Shown: positions 7,907 through 15,209 of the stretch, piece by piece | How the letters are laid out: every line of letters begins with the position of its first letter | Numbering within the stretch: position 1 is the stretch's first letter | Assembly: GCA_028279585.1 (NCBI GenBank) | Contig: JANQNL010000148.1 | Span: 1-52,386 of the forward strand | Origin: Thermoplasmatota archaeon | Lineage (GTDB): Archaea; Thermoplasmatota; Penumbrarchaeia; JANQNL01 | DNA length: 52,386 nt | Reading direction: 5' to 3' | Notes under the pieces: generated by a model | The model's database searches: none | The model's input: the letters and a program-made list of their open reading frames with translations, nothing else | Told to the model about the DNA's origin: nothing | Position numbers and translations under genes: made by a program

Positions 7907-8042
7907 CCAGACGCGGAGACTCCAAAAATCTCCGAAAATGAAGAAGAGAGGTTGCCTCGCTCCACAAATATCTGCTACCCCCAAGAGCGAGGCAATCCCT
8001 TGTGGTTTTTTTCGGAGCTTTTCTCCGTTTCTCCACGTCTGG
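7907..8042 (-). repeat. Nested inverted-repeat element, copy A
   Basis: Three nested arm pairs: 7907-7919/8030-8042 (12 of 13), 7930-7938/8009-8017 (9 of 9), 7952-7962/7985-7995 (11 of 11), with a 22-nt loop and 13-nt spacers around the inner arm. Read on the minus strand it has GCAACCTCTCTTC (family motif CRACCNNTCTTY) and CCACAA in the spacers and AGCA in the loop. Unlike the other copies it is not at a gene end: it sits between the divergent promoters of dcd and the propeller gene. Confidence 0.75.
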
Positions 8043-8053
8043 CTATGAGTTAG

Positions 8054-8060
8054 TATAATA
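8054..8060 (+). promoter_or_regulatory. TATA box of the beta-propeller gene
   Basis: TATAATA is centred 27 bp upstream of ATG 8084, the spacing expected for leaderless transcription. It lies 12 bp beyond the right end of repeat copy A. Confidence 0.5.
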
Positions 8061-8083
8061 ACCAGCACCTCCATTTCCACAGC

Positions 8084-9088
8084 ATGCTCGACCTGCGCAG
8101 GGTATGGGGCCAAAGACTTGGCATGATGGTCACGGCCGTGGGCGTTCCAGAGGACGGCAGCTCCGTTGCTTGTGGAACGAAGGACAAAAGGCTCACTCTG
8201 TACGACATCGAAGGGAAGGTGAAGTGGAACAAGACCCTAGCGCTGGAGGCCACCGGCATCGACTTCGCAGGCGATGGATCGGCCATCATGGTGTCTGCGA
8301 ACTACGACGTCTGGGCGTTCAGTCCAGAAGGCGGAGTTATCTGGTCATCCAAGGTCAAGGGCATAGCCAACCATATTGCCATAGCGACCAACGGTGCAGG
8401 AACGGCCGTAGCATGCGCGGACGGTAACGTCTACTACTACAACAGGACAGGTGTCCTCCTCTGGCGGTATCCTATGGAGGGCCAGGTCACACGAGTGGGC
8501 GTCAATGGTGACGGTTCCAAGGTCGTAGCTGGGGACACCAATGGTATCCTTGTTGTTCTCAACGGGGCAGGCCACGAGCTTCTCAAGATGCGGCTTCCCT
8601 ACGACATCCTGACCACTTCCATCACCCGTGATGGCGAGGTCGTCGTTGTCGGTTCGTACAATCACCTTTCATTCCTGGACCTGGCTGCTGGCAAGGATAG
8701 GACCTTCGACACCGAGGCGTGGATCAAGGAGTGCCACTGTGACGAGAAGGGCGACATCATGGCCATTGGGTCCAATGGTGTGGTCACCTTCTTCAACCGT
8801 GAGTTCCAGCCGTTCTTCAGTCTCTCTCCAGAAGGCTGGGTCCATTCCCTCCGCGTGACGGCCAACAGCAAGTACATCGTGGTCGGGTATGGTGACGATT
8901 ACCTGGAGTTCTACGAGAACCTCTCTGCAGCTATTGGACCCGCGCCAAAGCAGGTGGAGGAGAACTCCAATATTGACTTCTGGGTGACCCGGGACGACTG
9001 GGACAACCTGCAGAAGAGGCTGGCTGCAATGGAGCGGAAGGTGGACTGGCTGGTGCATCACGAGAAGAAGCGGCAGAAGCGGAATTGA
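8084..9088 (+). CDS. Cytosolic beta-propeller protein (PQQ/WD40-like repeats)
   Basis: The 334-residue protein consists of about seven blades of roughly 40 residues, each ending in a pattern such as LTLYDIEGKVKWNKTL, VWAFSPEGGVIWSSKV or VYYYNRTGVLLWRYPM. This is the PQQ/WD40-like propeller repeat. No signal peptide or membrane segment is seen, so unlike most PQQ-repeat proteins it is probably cytoplasmic and a protein-interaction platform rather than a dehydrogenase. The last 45 residues form a charged amphipathic helix (WDNLQKRLAAMERKVDWLVH) that may be a coiled coil. It begins at ATG 8084 behind a TATA box and appears monocistronic. Confidence 0.75.
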   Translation: MLDLRRVWGQRLGMMVTAVGVPEDGSSVACGTKDKRLTLYDIEGKVKWNKTLALEATGIDFAGDGSAIMVSANYDVWAFSPEGGVIWSSKVKGIANHIAIATNGAGTAVACADGNVYYYNRTGVLLWRYPMEGQVTRVGVNGDGSKVVAGDTNGILVVLNGAGHELLKMRLPYDILTTSITRDGEVVVVGSYNHLSFLDLAAGKDRTFDTEAWIKECHCDEKGDIMAIGSNGVVTFFNREFQPFFSLSPEGWVHSLRVTANSKYIVVGYGDDYLEFYENLSAAIGPAPKQVEENSNIDFWVTRDDWDNLQKRLAAMERKVDWLVHHEKKRQKRN

Positions 9089-9166
9089 TCCCCTCTCATC
9101 GAGGATAGAATAGCATCTTCTAATAGCAGGTGGTTTTTGGGAAAAGTAGTTTGCCAGGATGATCGA

Positions 9167-9375
9167 TCAATCATAGACCGTGCTTCTTTTCTCGACCTTG
9201 AGGATAACGATGCGGACCTGAACATGTTCGTCTCGCCCTTTATCTTCTTGTATGGGTGAGAGTAAGGATCGAGCTTCATATCCTCGATGATGGCCTTGAT
9301 CTTGTCTTTATGGCCTTTCTTGAGCTCATTGATAGCCTTGCTTTCTTGGAGAAGATGATCTCGTACATCCTTCAT
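9167..9375 (-). pseudogene. RelE/ParE-family toxin, inactivated by an internal deletion and frameshift
   Basis: From ATG 9375 the frame reads KAINELKKGHKDKIKAIIED, then DPYSHPYKKIKGETNMFR, the middle of a RelE-type mRNA interferase. At about 9203-9207 the frame is lost. In the neighbouring frame it resumes as RIVILKVEKRSTVYD followed by a stop at 9167-9169, which is the typical RelE C-terminal strand. Between FR and RIVIL the usual GDYRVIYEI strand (about 11-14 residues) is absent, so a deletion of some 35 bp that is not a multiple of three explains both losses. The first beta-strand also looks missing. The start overlaps the antitoxin stop (ATGA), the usual toxin-antitoxin coupling. Toxin activity is not expected. 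Confidence 0.8.
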
Positions 9376-9569
9376 TCCCCAAACACATCGTCAAAAGAAT
9401 CGTACTGGCCATCCTCTATCTCTTTCTTGATCTGGGATACTTCTTGACGCTCATCGTCATCAAGCTCTTCAAAACCTGTGAAGTTGTCGATCTTGTGGTT
9501 TATCTCGACAAGGAGGTTCTCGATATGGATGAGCTTCTGAAGCATGATCTCGGTGTCAGAGGTGGTCAT
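9372..9569 (-). CDS. RelB-like antitoxin, now without a working toxin
   Basis: The 65-residue acidic protein (LQKLIHIENLLVEINHKIDN, ending in EIEDGQYDSFDDVFGE) has the shape of archaeal RelB-type antitoxins: an N-terminal amphipathic helix and a flexible acidic C-terminal part that wraps the toxin. It is the first gene of a two-gene unit and overlaps the degraded toxin by 4 bp. A TATA box (9590-9600) is centred 26 bp upstream of ATG 9569, so the transcript is probably leaderless. It is intact although the toxin is broken, as expected when the antitoxin decays last or keeps a regulatory use. Confidence 0.75.
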   Translation of the reverse strand: MTTSDTEIMLQKLIHIENLLVEINHKIDNFTGFEELDDDERQEVSQIKKEIEDGQYDSFDDVFGE

Positions 9570-9589
9570 GCTCTTTCATTCTCATCAGA

Positions 9590-9600
9590 GTATATAATGC
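9590..9600 (-). promoter_or_regulatory. TATA box of the antitoxin gene
   Basis: GCATTATATAC on the minus strand is centred 26 bp before ATG 9569. Confidence 0.55.
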
Positions 9601-9682
9601 TTATGTTACAATGGGAATGTGAAAAGGATATGGGCTTGCTGGGTGGAACCGTTGGTGCCCTGAGAGGCTTGCTGGCGTGTCA

Positions 9683-9701
9683 GGGGGCCTCCGGTGGGGG
9701 G
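9683..9701. repeat. GC-rich 19-bp repeat abutting a stop codon, copy 1
   Basis: GGGGGCCTCCGGTGGGGGG (plus strand) is identical to 10201-10219. It begins directly after the stop codon (9702-9704) of the lipoprotein gene in its reading direction. Confidence 0.6.
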
Positions 9702-10196
9702 CTACTCAACTGTGAAGTCACCAACGTGATTGTGGATTTGAGATTTGTAACAATTCATATCGTCAACTAGATATTCATAGATGCATGTGAGTATGTAGTG
9801 CCCAGTAGGGATTCTGTAATAATCTAATAGATCGATTGTTATCTTAGTTCTTTCCCCGGGTTTTAGAAGAATGAGATCCTTTTCTTGCACATCCCAATTG
9901 TTTATGGAATATATCAACCATTTTTCATTTGGATAAGTCAGGTTCAGGATCAATGTTCCTCCAACAATAAATGGTGCAACTTTCCCATCAAAAGCATCGA
10001 TATTCTCTAACCAGAATGAGCAATTAATGGATTCACTCGTATTATATGATGATGATGACATTGCACTGCCGAATTCAGTCTCTCGAATGTAATTTGGCTC
10101 CTCGTCCACGCACCCCCCCAGGACGCTCGCCCCCGCTACCACGAGGAGCATGGCGGTGATCGCGACCGCGGTTGGTGCAGGGTGGTGTGCAGGCAT
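9702..10196 (-). CDS. Small lipoprotein-like exported protein
   Basis: The 164-residue protein has a signal peptide (residues about 9-27, TAVAITAMLLVVAGASVL) ending in a lipobox-like VLGGC, so the mature protein may be lipid-anchored at the cysteine. The exported part is beta-rich with several NxS/T sequons (NTSES, NCS, NLT) and resembles a single immunoglobulin-like or CARDB-like domain (WLIYSINNWDVQEKDLILLK). No specific family is recognised. It follows an analogous exported gene on the same strand, with the same GC-rich motif directly after both stops; GGAGG inside that motif, 9 nt before ATG 10196, may be its ribosome-binding site. Confidence 0.65.
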   Translation of the reverse strand: MPAHHPAPTAVAITAMLLVVAGASVLGGCVDEEPNYIRETEFGSAMSSSSYNTSESINCSFWLENIDAFDGKVAPFIVGGTLILNLTYPNEKWLIYSINNWDVQEKDLILLKPGERTKITIDLLDYYRIPTGHYILTCIYEYLVDDMNCYKSQIHNHVGDFTVE

Positions 10197-10200
10197 GTTA

Positions 10201-10219
10201 GGGGGCCTCCGGTGGGGGG
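10201..10219. repeat. GC-rich 19-bp repeat abutting a stop codon, copy 2
   Basis: GGGGGCCTCCGGTGGGGGG, identical to 9683-9701, lies between the two small exported protein genes. In the minus direction it follows the stop of the upstream gene (10221-10223) after one extra C and supplies GGAGG ahead of the next start. Confidence 0.6.
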
Positions 10220-10220
10220 G

Positions 10221-10769
10221 TTATACTCTGCCGAGAGTTATTGAAGAACTGTCCTTCGTTGTCGTATATACCGTGATTGAAATATAGAATTCACATTGAA
10301 AAACTTCGTCTTCTTCAAATTCCTCTTGTAATGAATTGTTCTCCATTAATGACAATGACACTCTTATCGGAAAGGAAAATGAGGCCCCTGGATTCAGTGT
10401 TTTCGTATCATCATTATCATTGAATAATGGAAACCAATGATATGATGGATCTCCATGATCTGTGGTGTGTCCATATTCTGTGTCGTTGAACACGAAGTGG
10501 CATCTCAATGATTCTGTTGACCCTGTAACGCTATCTTCACAGATGACTTTCTTTTCATTAGCTGTATTCGTAATAATTACTGAAATGTCAAAGAATTGAT
10601 CATATTCAGCGATACCAACGTTCTCAGGTGATAAGGTTAATGAGATATCATCCGCCAAGGCATAATCTGGTGATGTATAGTGACTTACCAGGACAACTAC
10701 CCCAGCTATCACGAGAAGCAAAGAAACAACTATGGTAACAACTACAACCGTAACAATCCTTCTACCCAT
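10221..10769 (-). CDS. Membrane-anchored exported protein
   Basis: The start is placed at ATG 10769 (MGRRIVTVVVVTIVVSLLLV) because a strong TATA box is centred 26 bp upstream; a longer frame from 10889 would begin before the promoter. The 182-residue protein has an N-terminal transmembrane or signal-anchor segment (residues about 5-30) and an exterior beta-sandwich-like domain (ISLTLSPENVGIAEYDQFFD, ISVIITNTANEKKV) of the CARDB/Ig type, with sequons. No specific function is recognised. It shares AT-rich composition and a GC-rich 3' motif with the lipoprotein gene downstream, so the two may form one accessory unit. Confidence 0.65.
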   Translation of the reverse strand: MGRRIVTVVVVTIVVSLLLVIAGVVVLVSHYTSPDYALADDISLTLSPENVGIAEYDQFFDISVIITNTANEKKVICEDSVTGSTESLRCHFVFNDTEYGHTTDHGDPSYHWFPLFNDNDDTKTLNPGASFSFPIRVSLSLMENNSLQEEFEEDEVFQCEFYISITVYTTTKDSSSITLGRV

Positions 10770-10790
10770 CAAAGATTCATTCACGTGTGG

Positions 10791-10800
10791 AGTATATAAA
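10791..10800 (-). promoter_or_regulatory. TATA box of the exported-protein gene at 10769
   Basis: TTTATATACT on the minus strand is centred about 26 bp before ATG 10769, a textbook archaeal promoter for a leaderless mRNA. Confidence 0.65.
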
Positions 10801-10904
10801 GACTGCGAGAATTTCTTGACGAGATCGAAGCTTTCTCCCCACCTTGCCCCATCTGGCCTCTCCCCATCCAAAACAATAAATACACCCAAACCGTAGCATC
10901 AGCG

Positions 10905-11831
10905 ATGGCCTTGCGGAAGGGTTTGTTCAGGAAGCTGAGGCGCTTTGGTGTTAAGTTCTTCTTCAACACTATCCTCCTGTTCTCCATAATCAACACCCTC
11001 ACATCCATCATCGCCATCCTGTTCACCAACTTCACCATCGGGATACTGGCATACATCTTCGAGCAGGACTCGAACCTGTGCCTGGCCGGTGTGGGCGTGT
11101 GTGCACTGCTCATAGTTCTAACTATGATATTGTTCTTTATCCTGTTCTGGGTGGCCATTGGTCTTCTTGCTATGCCAGAGCTTATCGTGACCAACATACT
11201 CGCAGCTATTGTTGGGTTGTCAGCCGTAGGCTTGGGTGTTGGGTTGATCGTCGGGATCACCATGTTCACTATCCTTGCAGGGACCATCGGGTTCCTGTTC
11301 TCGCTCATCGGGTACACGTTCTGCCTTATGGCCTATCGAAAATTGTGGCGGATAACCATCATAGCAGCCATGGCAAACTTCTGCGGGGGTAGCGTAGCTG
11401 TTGTCTCAGGGGCCATGCTGATCGACCCTGGCAACAACTTCTTGATGCCCTTCGTCCTCCTCAACTTCCTCATCGGTGCCATGATGTTGTTCTACGCTTG
11501 TTTGTTCGTATTCATCTTCCTGGCCAACATCAAAAGGGCCGACAAGGACCGTGCAGAGATGGAGAAGGAGAAGGAGCGGGACCTGCGGGAGAGAGAGCTT
11601 GCGGCCATGATAAAGGCTGGAAAGCTGAAGAAGGAGGACGTGGAGAAGCTGGAGCAGAAGGATGAGATCTTCGAGGACCCACCACTGTTGCCTGGCCATT
11701 GGGAGGACTTCATCCAGCGGAAGAAGTCAGAACGTAAGGGTGAGGAAGAAAAGCCCAAGACTTCTAAAGCAAAGAAGTCTAAAAAGAAGAAGAGGCAATC
11801 GGAGGAATCTCCGAAAAAATCCAGAAAATGA
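10905..11831 (+). CDS. Polytopic membrane protein with long charged C-terminal tail
   Basis: The 308-residue protein has about six transmembrane segments between residues 15 and 210 (for example LAGVGVCALLIVLTMILFF, FVLLNFLIGAMMLFYACLFV). A roughly 95-residue cytosolic tail follows: first acidic/basic helix (KDRAEMEKEKERDLRERE), then a lysine-serine-rich end. No transporter signature or known family was recognised. It begins at ATG 10905 with TATA-like CAATAAATAC about 25 bp upstream. The last codons overlap the left arm of repeat copy B, so the C-terminal residues are partly dictated by that element. Confidence 0.7.
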   Translation: MALRKGLFRKLRRFGVKFFFNTILLFSIINTLTSIIAILFTNFTIGILAYIFEQDSNLCLAGVGVCALLIVLTMILFFILFWVAIGLLAMPELIVTNILAAIVGLSAVGLGVGLIVGITMFTILAGTIGFLFSLIGYTFCLMAYRKLWRITIIAAMANFCGGSVAVVSGAMLIDPGNNFLMPFVLLNFLIGAMMLFYACLFVFIFLANIKRADKDRAEMEKEKERDLRERELAAMIKAGKLKKEDVEKLEQKDEIFEDPPLLPGHWEDFIQRKKSERKGEEEKPKTSKAKKSKKKKRQSEESPKKSRK

Positions 11832-11906
11832 TCGATATTCAGAACGAATATCGAAGATCTGGTGAATGTTCTGAATATCGACCTATCTTCCCCTTTTTCG
11901 GAGATT
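11806..11906 (+). repeat. Nested inverted-repeat element, copy B
   Basis: Perfect outer arms AATCTCCGAAAAA (11806-11818) / 11894-11906 and perfect inner arms TCGATATTCAGAAC (11832-11845) / 11868-11881, with a 22-nt loop and 13/12-nt spacers. The spacers carry CCAGAA and TCGACCTATCTTC. A weaker third pair (GAGGC, 11792-11796) may lie outside. The left arm overlaps the last codons and stop of the membrane-protein gene. Confidence 0.85.
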
Positions 11907-12006
11907 GTGGAGTGCGCCTCCCATCAGCCTGACCATCAAGTGAATGGAAGTAGAATGATTGCTATCTATCAACTGATATTCGAACCAGCGGAGCCATTCT
12001 AACTCC

Positions 12007-12098
12007 GCAATGTCTGAAAAAAGAAAGGTTGGTTCACTCCACAACTCATCGCTTCATCGTAGAGCGAACCAATTTATTATGGCTGTTTCAGCCATTGC
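12007..12098 (-). repeat. Nested inverted-repeat element, copy C
   Basis: Outer arms 12007-12019 / 12086-12098 match at 12 of 13 positions and inner arms 12029-12039 / 12062-12072 at 10 of 11, with a 22-nt loop. On the minus strand the spacers read CCATAA and CCAACCTTTCTTT and the loop has AGCG. The element ends 4 bp beyond the stop codon of the CARDB-type surface protein gene (12103). Confidence 0.8.
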
Positions 12099-12102
12099 TG
12101 CG

Positions 12103-14721
12103 TTAAAAGGTAGGCGGTGGAGGATTATCCCCCTCTGGTGGAGGGATCTCATCATCATCCCCAACGACCTCTGGCTCTATGGCATCGCTCTCTGGCGGGC
12201 CAGGCTCATCCGGTGGTGGAGGTGTATCGTCCTTCTCCTCTTCCTTTGCTGGAGTCTCCTCCTTCGCAGGCTTCTCCTTCTTGCCGCCCTTTCCGACCTT
12301 GGAAAGACCGACCATGATGATGATCGCAGCAAGGAACATACCTGCAAAGATCAAGGCAGCCTGGACCAGCATCGACATGTCGTTGGACATGACCGGCTGG
12401 ACAGGGTCCACCTGCTTGACCGCAGAGGTGGTGATGAACACCATCTTCGCGTTGTCGTTGATGTTGCCGACATTGCCCTCCCAGTCTGTGAATCCCCAGT
12501 ATAGGGTCAGAGCATAGAAGTCATCGATGTCGATGGTCTGCCTGGCCTTGTCAGTAAAGGTCAGGTGGAAGGTCACGGTCACATCCTCACCAGGTGCAAG
12601 GTCACCGACCTCCTGGAGTGGGTCCTCGACGATGATAGCGTCCAGGTCGGATGCCAGCATCACACGGAGGTCCTCCGCGGTAGAGTCACCAGCGTTGACC
12701 AGAGTGATGGAATACTCGAAGTTCGCGCTGCCCGGGCCAGTGCCGTTCTCTGTGTATGCAGTGGCGACAACGATCTCTGCGTCCCCTGGCCTGAAGACCA
12801 GTGTTACGTCCACATCGATGGTGTGCATCTGGTAGAACATATCGTAGCCAGTGATGGTCAGTGTGGTCTTGTGATAGGTTCCCTCGATGTCATCCTCAAC
12901 GTTCACCATGAACGTGAAGGTCCTGGAGCTGTATGTGCTGTACTGCCCGATGTCGTTGTCATACCAGGTGTTGGCCTCTGGCACGAACTCTGCCCAGTTG
13001 TCTGCACTCATGCTGTAGGCTGGGATCTTGGTGGTGGTCTCTGTGGCATTGCCATCGCCACCATCTGTAGCCTCCTCGAGCATTGAGGCGTCAGTGAAAT
13101 AACCTCCACCATCCAGTGTGACATCCTCGACGCTGATACCGTAGGTCTCCTTGTTTACCACGGTAACGGTCAGAGGCAGGTTCTTCATACCAGGCGTGAT
13201 CGTGCCAGCATAGCCGAACATGTCCATCTGCGGGTCCAGGATCTCGATGACTATGTATGGGAAGTCATAGAGCATGCCCTCGTTGCCGCGGGCCTTCATG
13301 ATATCGTCATACTCGCCCTCGTCAGTGATGGCCATCTGAGATGGGTCACCGAGCTCGCCGTTCTCGTAATACTCGAGATCGTAGTTGAGGCGGAGCGCGT
13401 AGATACCTGGAGGCAGCTGGCGCATGAAGTTCGCCTGGAACACAGCATCCTTGGACTCTCCCTGGTTGAGGGAGCCCAGGTCCACGACCTGATTGATCTC
13501 CTGGATGTCTGTCTGGTCATCCACCTTGAAGAAGCTGGACTCATCGATAAAGAAGCTCTCGGTGAGAACGAGCTCGACCTTGGTGGAGTAAATGTCCACG
13601 TTGCCAGTGTTCGCGATAGGCACTGTGATGTCCACAAGTGGGTCGTCCAAGGTCTCCTGGTCGATCTGGACCAGAGGTGTCGTACCACCGAGATGGTCAG
13701 GCACATCCACGATAGCTGTGTATGCTATCCTGAACGTGATATCGTACTGCATGGACTCTGTGACGGTCACCAACGCATCGTTGATCTCCCTGTCGTAGGT
13801 GAGCATCACGTATGCTCCATCCTTAAGACCAGGAGTGATGTCGGAGGTCACGTCCACGTAGAAGTAGAAGTACGTCTGCGTGTTGTAAAGCTCCCTGACT
13901 ATACAGTTGTCCCTGTTCTCGGACGGGATCCTGTTGGAGTAAGAGATGTCCGCTGTCTGGCCAGTGGTCGGAAGGACCATGTCGATCTTAACGTTCTCGA
14001 GCTTGCCGATGGCACCATCGGTCCATGCCCTGAACGCGATCTTCTGGGCAGCAACTCCTGCATACAGGCTTCCTGGATTTCCGGTCGTTGCCGTGAAGTC
14101 CAGGACCCGCATGGTCGCAAACTCGTTCTCCATACATGACTGGACCTCGAAGTCCAACGTCAAACTCTCCTGGCGAAGCGATGTGACGTTGTAGTCGTTC
14201 GGGTCAGCGGTGGTCGCATGGTTGTAGCTGATGGCGAGTCTGTATGTCACAGTGATGGTCACCGAGTAATCACCAGGCATGATGTTGCTGGTAGTTATCC
14301 TGAAGGCGAAGTCGTCTCCATCCTCGTTGTGGAAGATCCACTCATTGCCAGTGATGTTCCATGGGTTGTCCGGAACGTAGACGCTCTGGGCGGTCCATGT
14401 GGCAGGACCATCTGTGGCAATGGTCACACCGACCTCGCAGACAGCACGGGCGGAGCCGAAGAACGGAAGGGCCCAGCCCTCCGAGTCGTCCCACTCATCA
14501 CCATCGTAGTCCTCGTCGATGCGGAAAGCGAATTCGACTGTGTCACCTGGGTAGACCGTGTTGGCCAGGGTATCAGACCCTATGTCAAGATATGGATCCC
14601 CAGGTGCTCTCGTGGTCGTGATGACCTCATCATCCTGGTCGCCTGCGGTTACCACGAGGGAACCGAGGGACAGGATGAGCACCAAAAGTGTCGCGATCAG
14701 GAGAGTGTGTTTGTTACGCAA
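12103..14721 (-). CDS. Large surface protein with CARDB-like domains, membrane anchor and cytosolic Pro/acidic tail
   Basis: The start is set at TTG 14721, 7 nt behind GGAGG, giving MRNKHTLLIATLLVLILSL, a clean signal peptide; 872 residues. The ectodomain is a series of beta-sandwich modules typical of archaeal COG1361/CARDB proteins (IPIANTGNVDIYSTKVELVL type strands, VNAGDSTAEDLRVMLASDLD). One transmembrane helix follows at about 786-808 (VQAALIFAGMFLAAIIIMVG), then a cytosolic tail of about 64 residues: lysine/glutamate-rich, then proline- and acid-rich (TPPPPDEPGPPE, ending NPPPPTF). It is probably a cell-envelope structural or adhesion protein. It is alone on its strand, with repeat copy C at its 3' end. 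Confidence 0.75.
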   Translation of the reverse strand: MRNKHTLLIATLLVLILSLGSLVVTAGDQDDEVITTTRAPGDPYLDIGSDTLANTVYPGDTVEFAFRIDEDYDGDEWDDSEGWALPFFGSARAVCEVGVTIATDGPATWTAQSVYVPDNPWNITGNEWIFHNEDGDDFAFRITTSNIMPGDYSVTITVTYRLAISYNHATTADPNDYNVTSLRQESLTLDFEVQSCMENEFATMRVLDFTATTGNPGSLYAGVAAQKIAFRAWTDGAIGKLENVKIDMVLPTTGQTADISYSNRIPSENRDNCIVRELYNTQTYFYFYVDVTSDITPGLKDGAYVMLTYDREINDALVTVTESMQYDITFRIAYTAIVDVPDHLGGTTPLVQIDQETLDDPLVDITVPIANTGNVDIYSTKVELVLTESFFIDESSFFKVDDQTDIQEINQVVDLGSLNQGESKDAVFQANFMRQLPPGIYALRLNYDLEYYENGELGDPSQMAITDEGEYDDIMKARGNEGMLYDFPYIVIEILDPQMDMFGYAGTITPGMKNLPLTVTVVNKETYGISVEDVTLDGGGYFTDASMLEEATDGGDGNATETTTKIPAYSMSADNWAEFVPEANTWYDNDIGQYSTYSSRTFTFMVNVEDDIEGTYHKTTLTITGYDMFYQMHTIDVDVTLVFRPGDAEIVVATAYTENGTGPGSANFEYSITLVNAGDSTAEDLRVMLASDLDAIIVEDPLQEVGDLAPGEDVTVTFHLTFTDKARQTIDIDDFYALTLYWGFTDWEGNVGNINDNAKMVFITTSAVKQVDPVQPVMSNDMSMLVQAALIFAGMFLAAIIIMVGLSKVGKGGKKEKPAKEETPAKEEEKDDTPPPPDEPGPPESDAIEPEVVGDDDEIPPPEGDNPPPPTF

Positions 14722-15060
14722 CAATATTCCTCCGGATGTAGTTTGCAAATTTTTGGGGGGTAATAAGTGTTACTTGTAATGTAGGATTGTACAGGCACTA
14801 GATTTCAGGAATTGTAACTAGTGGGGACGGAACGACGTAGGATGGAGGATTTAGCTTGCTTGCTTCTGCCACCGGTTGATGGGAGAAAGGAAGAGGTCTG
14901 AGAGATGCGCTTTCTCCTATCCGCGCTCGTCGCAATGACCATTGACGGTAAGACGAAGCTGCGGACAGAACTTTTCGATCCATTGGTCAACGACGAAGAA
15001 AAGTTACTGACAATTCCAACTTGGGTGAGGGTCGGTTGATGGTAAGGGCGACTCAGGGAT
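14722..15060. other. Gene-free stretch between a surface-protein gene and repeat copy D
   Basis: No supported gene was found. A TATA-like CTTATTAC near 14763-14770 (minus strand) may serve the surface-protein gene. Around 14928-14995 there is a weak imperfect hairpin (CGTCG and TGACCA with complements, 42-nt loop) that does not carry the spacer motifs of the repeat family. Confidence 0.4.
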
Positions 15061-15209
15061 CACTGAATAGGCCTCTCAGCACAGCAAGCTTCGAAACGAA
15101 AAGAAGGGTCGAAATTTTCAACTGGCTAGCATTCGCTTTCTGTGGTTGAAAATTTCGATCTTTTCCTGGAAGTTTCGAAGCTTGTGTGCTTTGCTCGGCC
15201 TATCCAGTG
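15061..15209 (-). repeat. Nested inverted-repeat element, copy D
   Basis: This is the most complete copy. Arms: 15061-15073/15197-15209 (12 of 13), CAAGCTTCGAAAC 15085-15097/15172-15184 (13 of 13), TCGAAATTTTCAAC 15109-15122/15145-15158 (14 of 14); loop 22 nt; spacers 11-13 nt. On the minus strand the spacers read CCAGGAAAA and TCGACCCTTCTTT, and the loop has AGCG. The outermost arm overlaps the stop codon of the activator gene at 15200. Confidence 0.88.

Noticed and set aside
9058..9160. The downstream part of the longer frame (to 9058) as the true toxin C-terminus
   Set aside because: That frame after about 9205 is serine/arginine-rich and meaningless, whereas the neighbouring frame gives the conserved RelE ending.
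12010..14780. Several plus-strand open frames over the CARDB surface gene
   Set aside because: They are shadows of a single 2.6-kb minus-strand gene with clear domain structure and have no promoter or ribosome-binding site.
14900..15020. A seventh copy of the nested repeat
   Set aside because: There is a purine tract and a weak hairpin at 14928-14995, but the arm spacing, loop length and CRACCNNTCTTY motif are absent.
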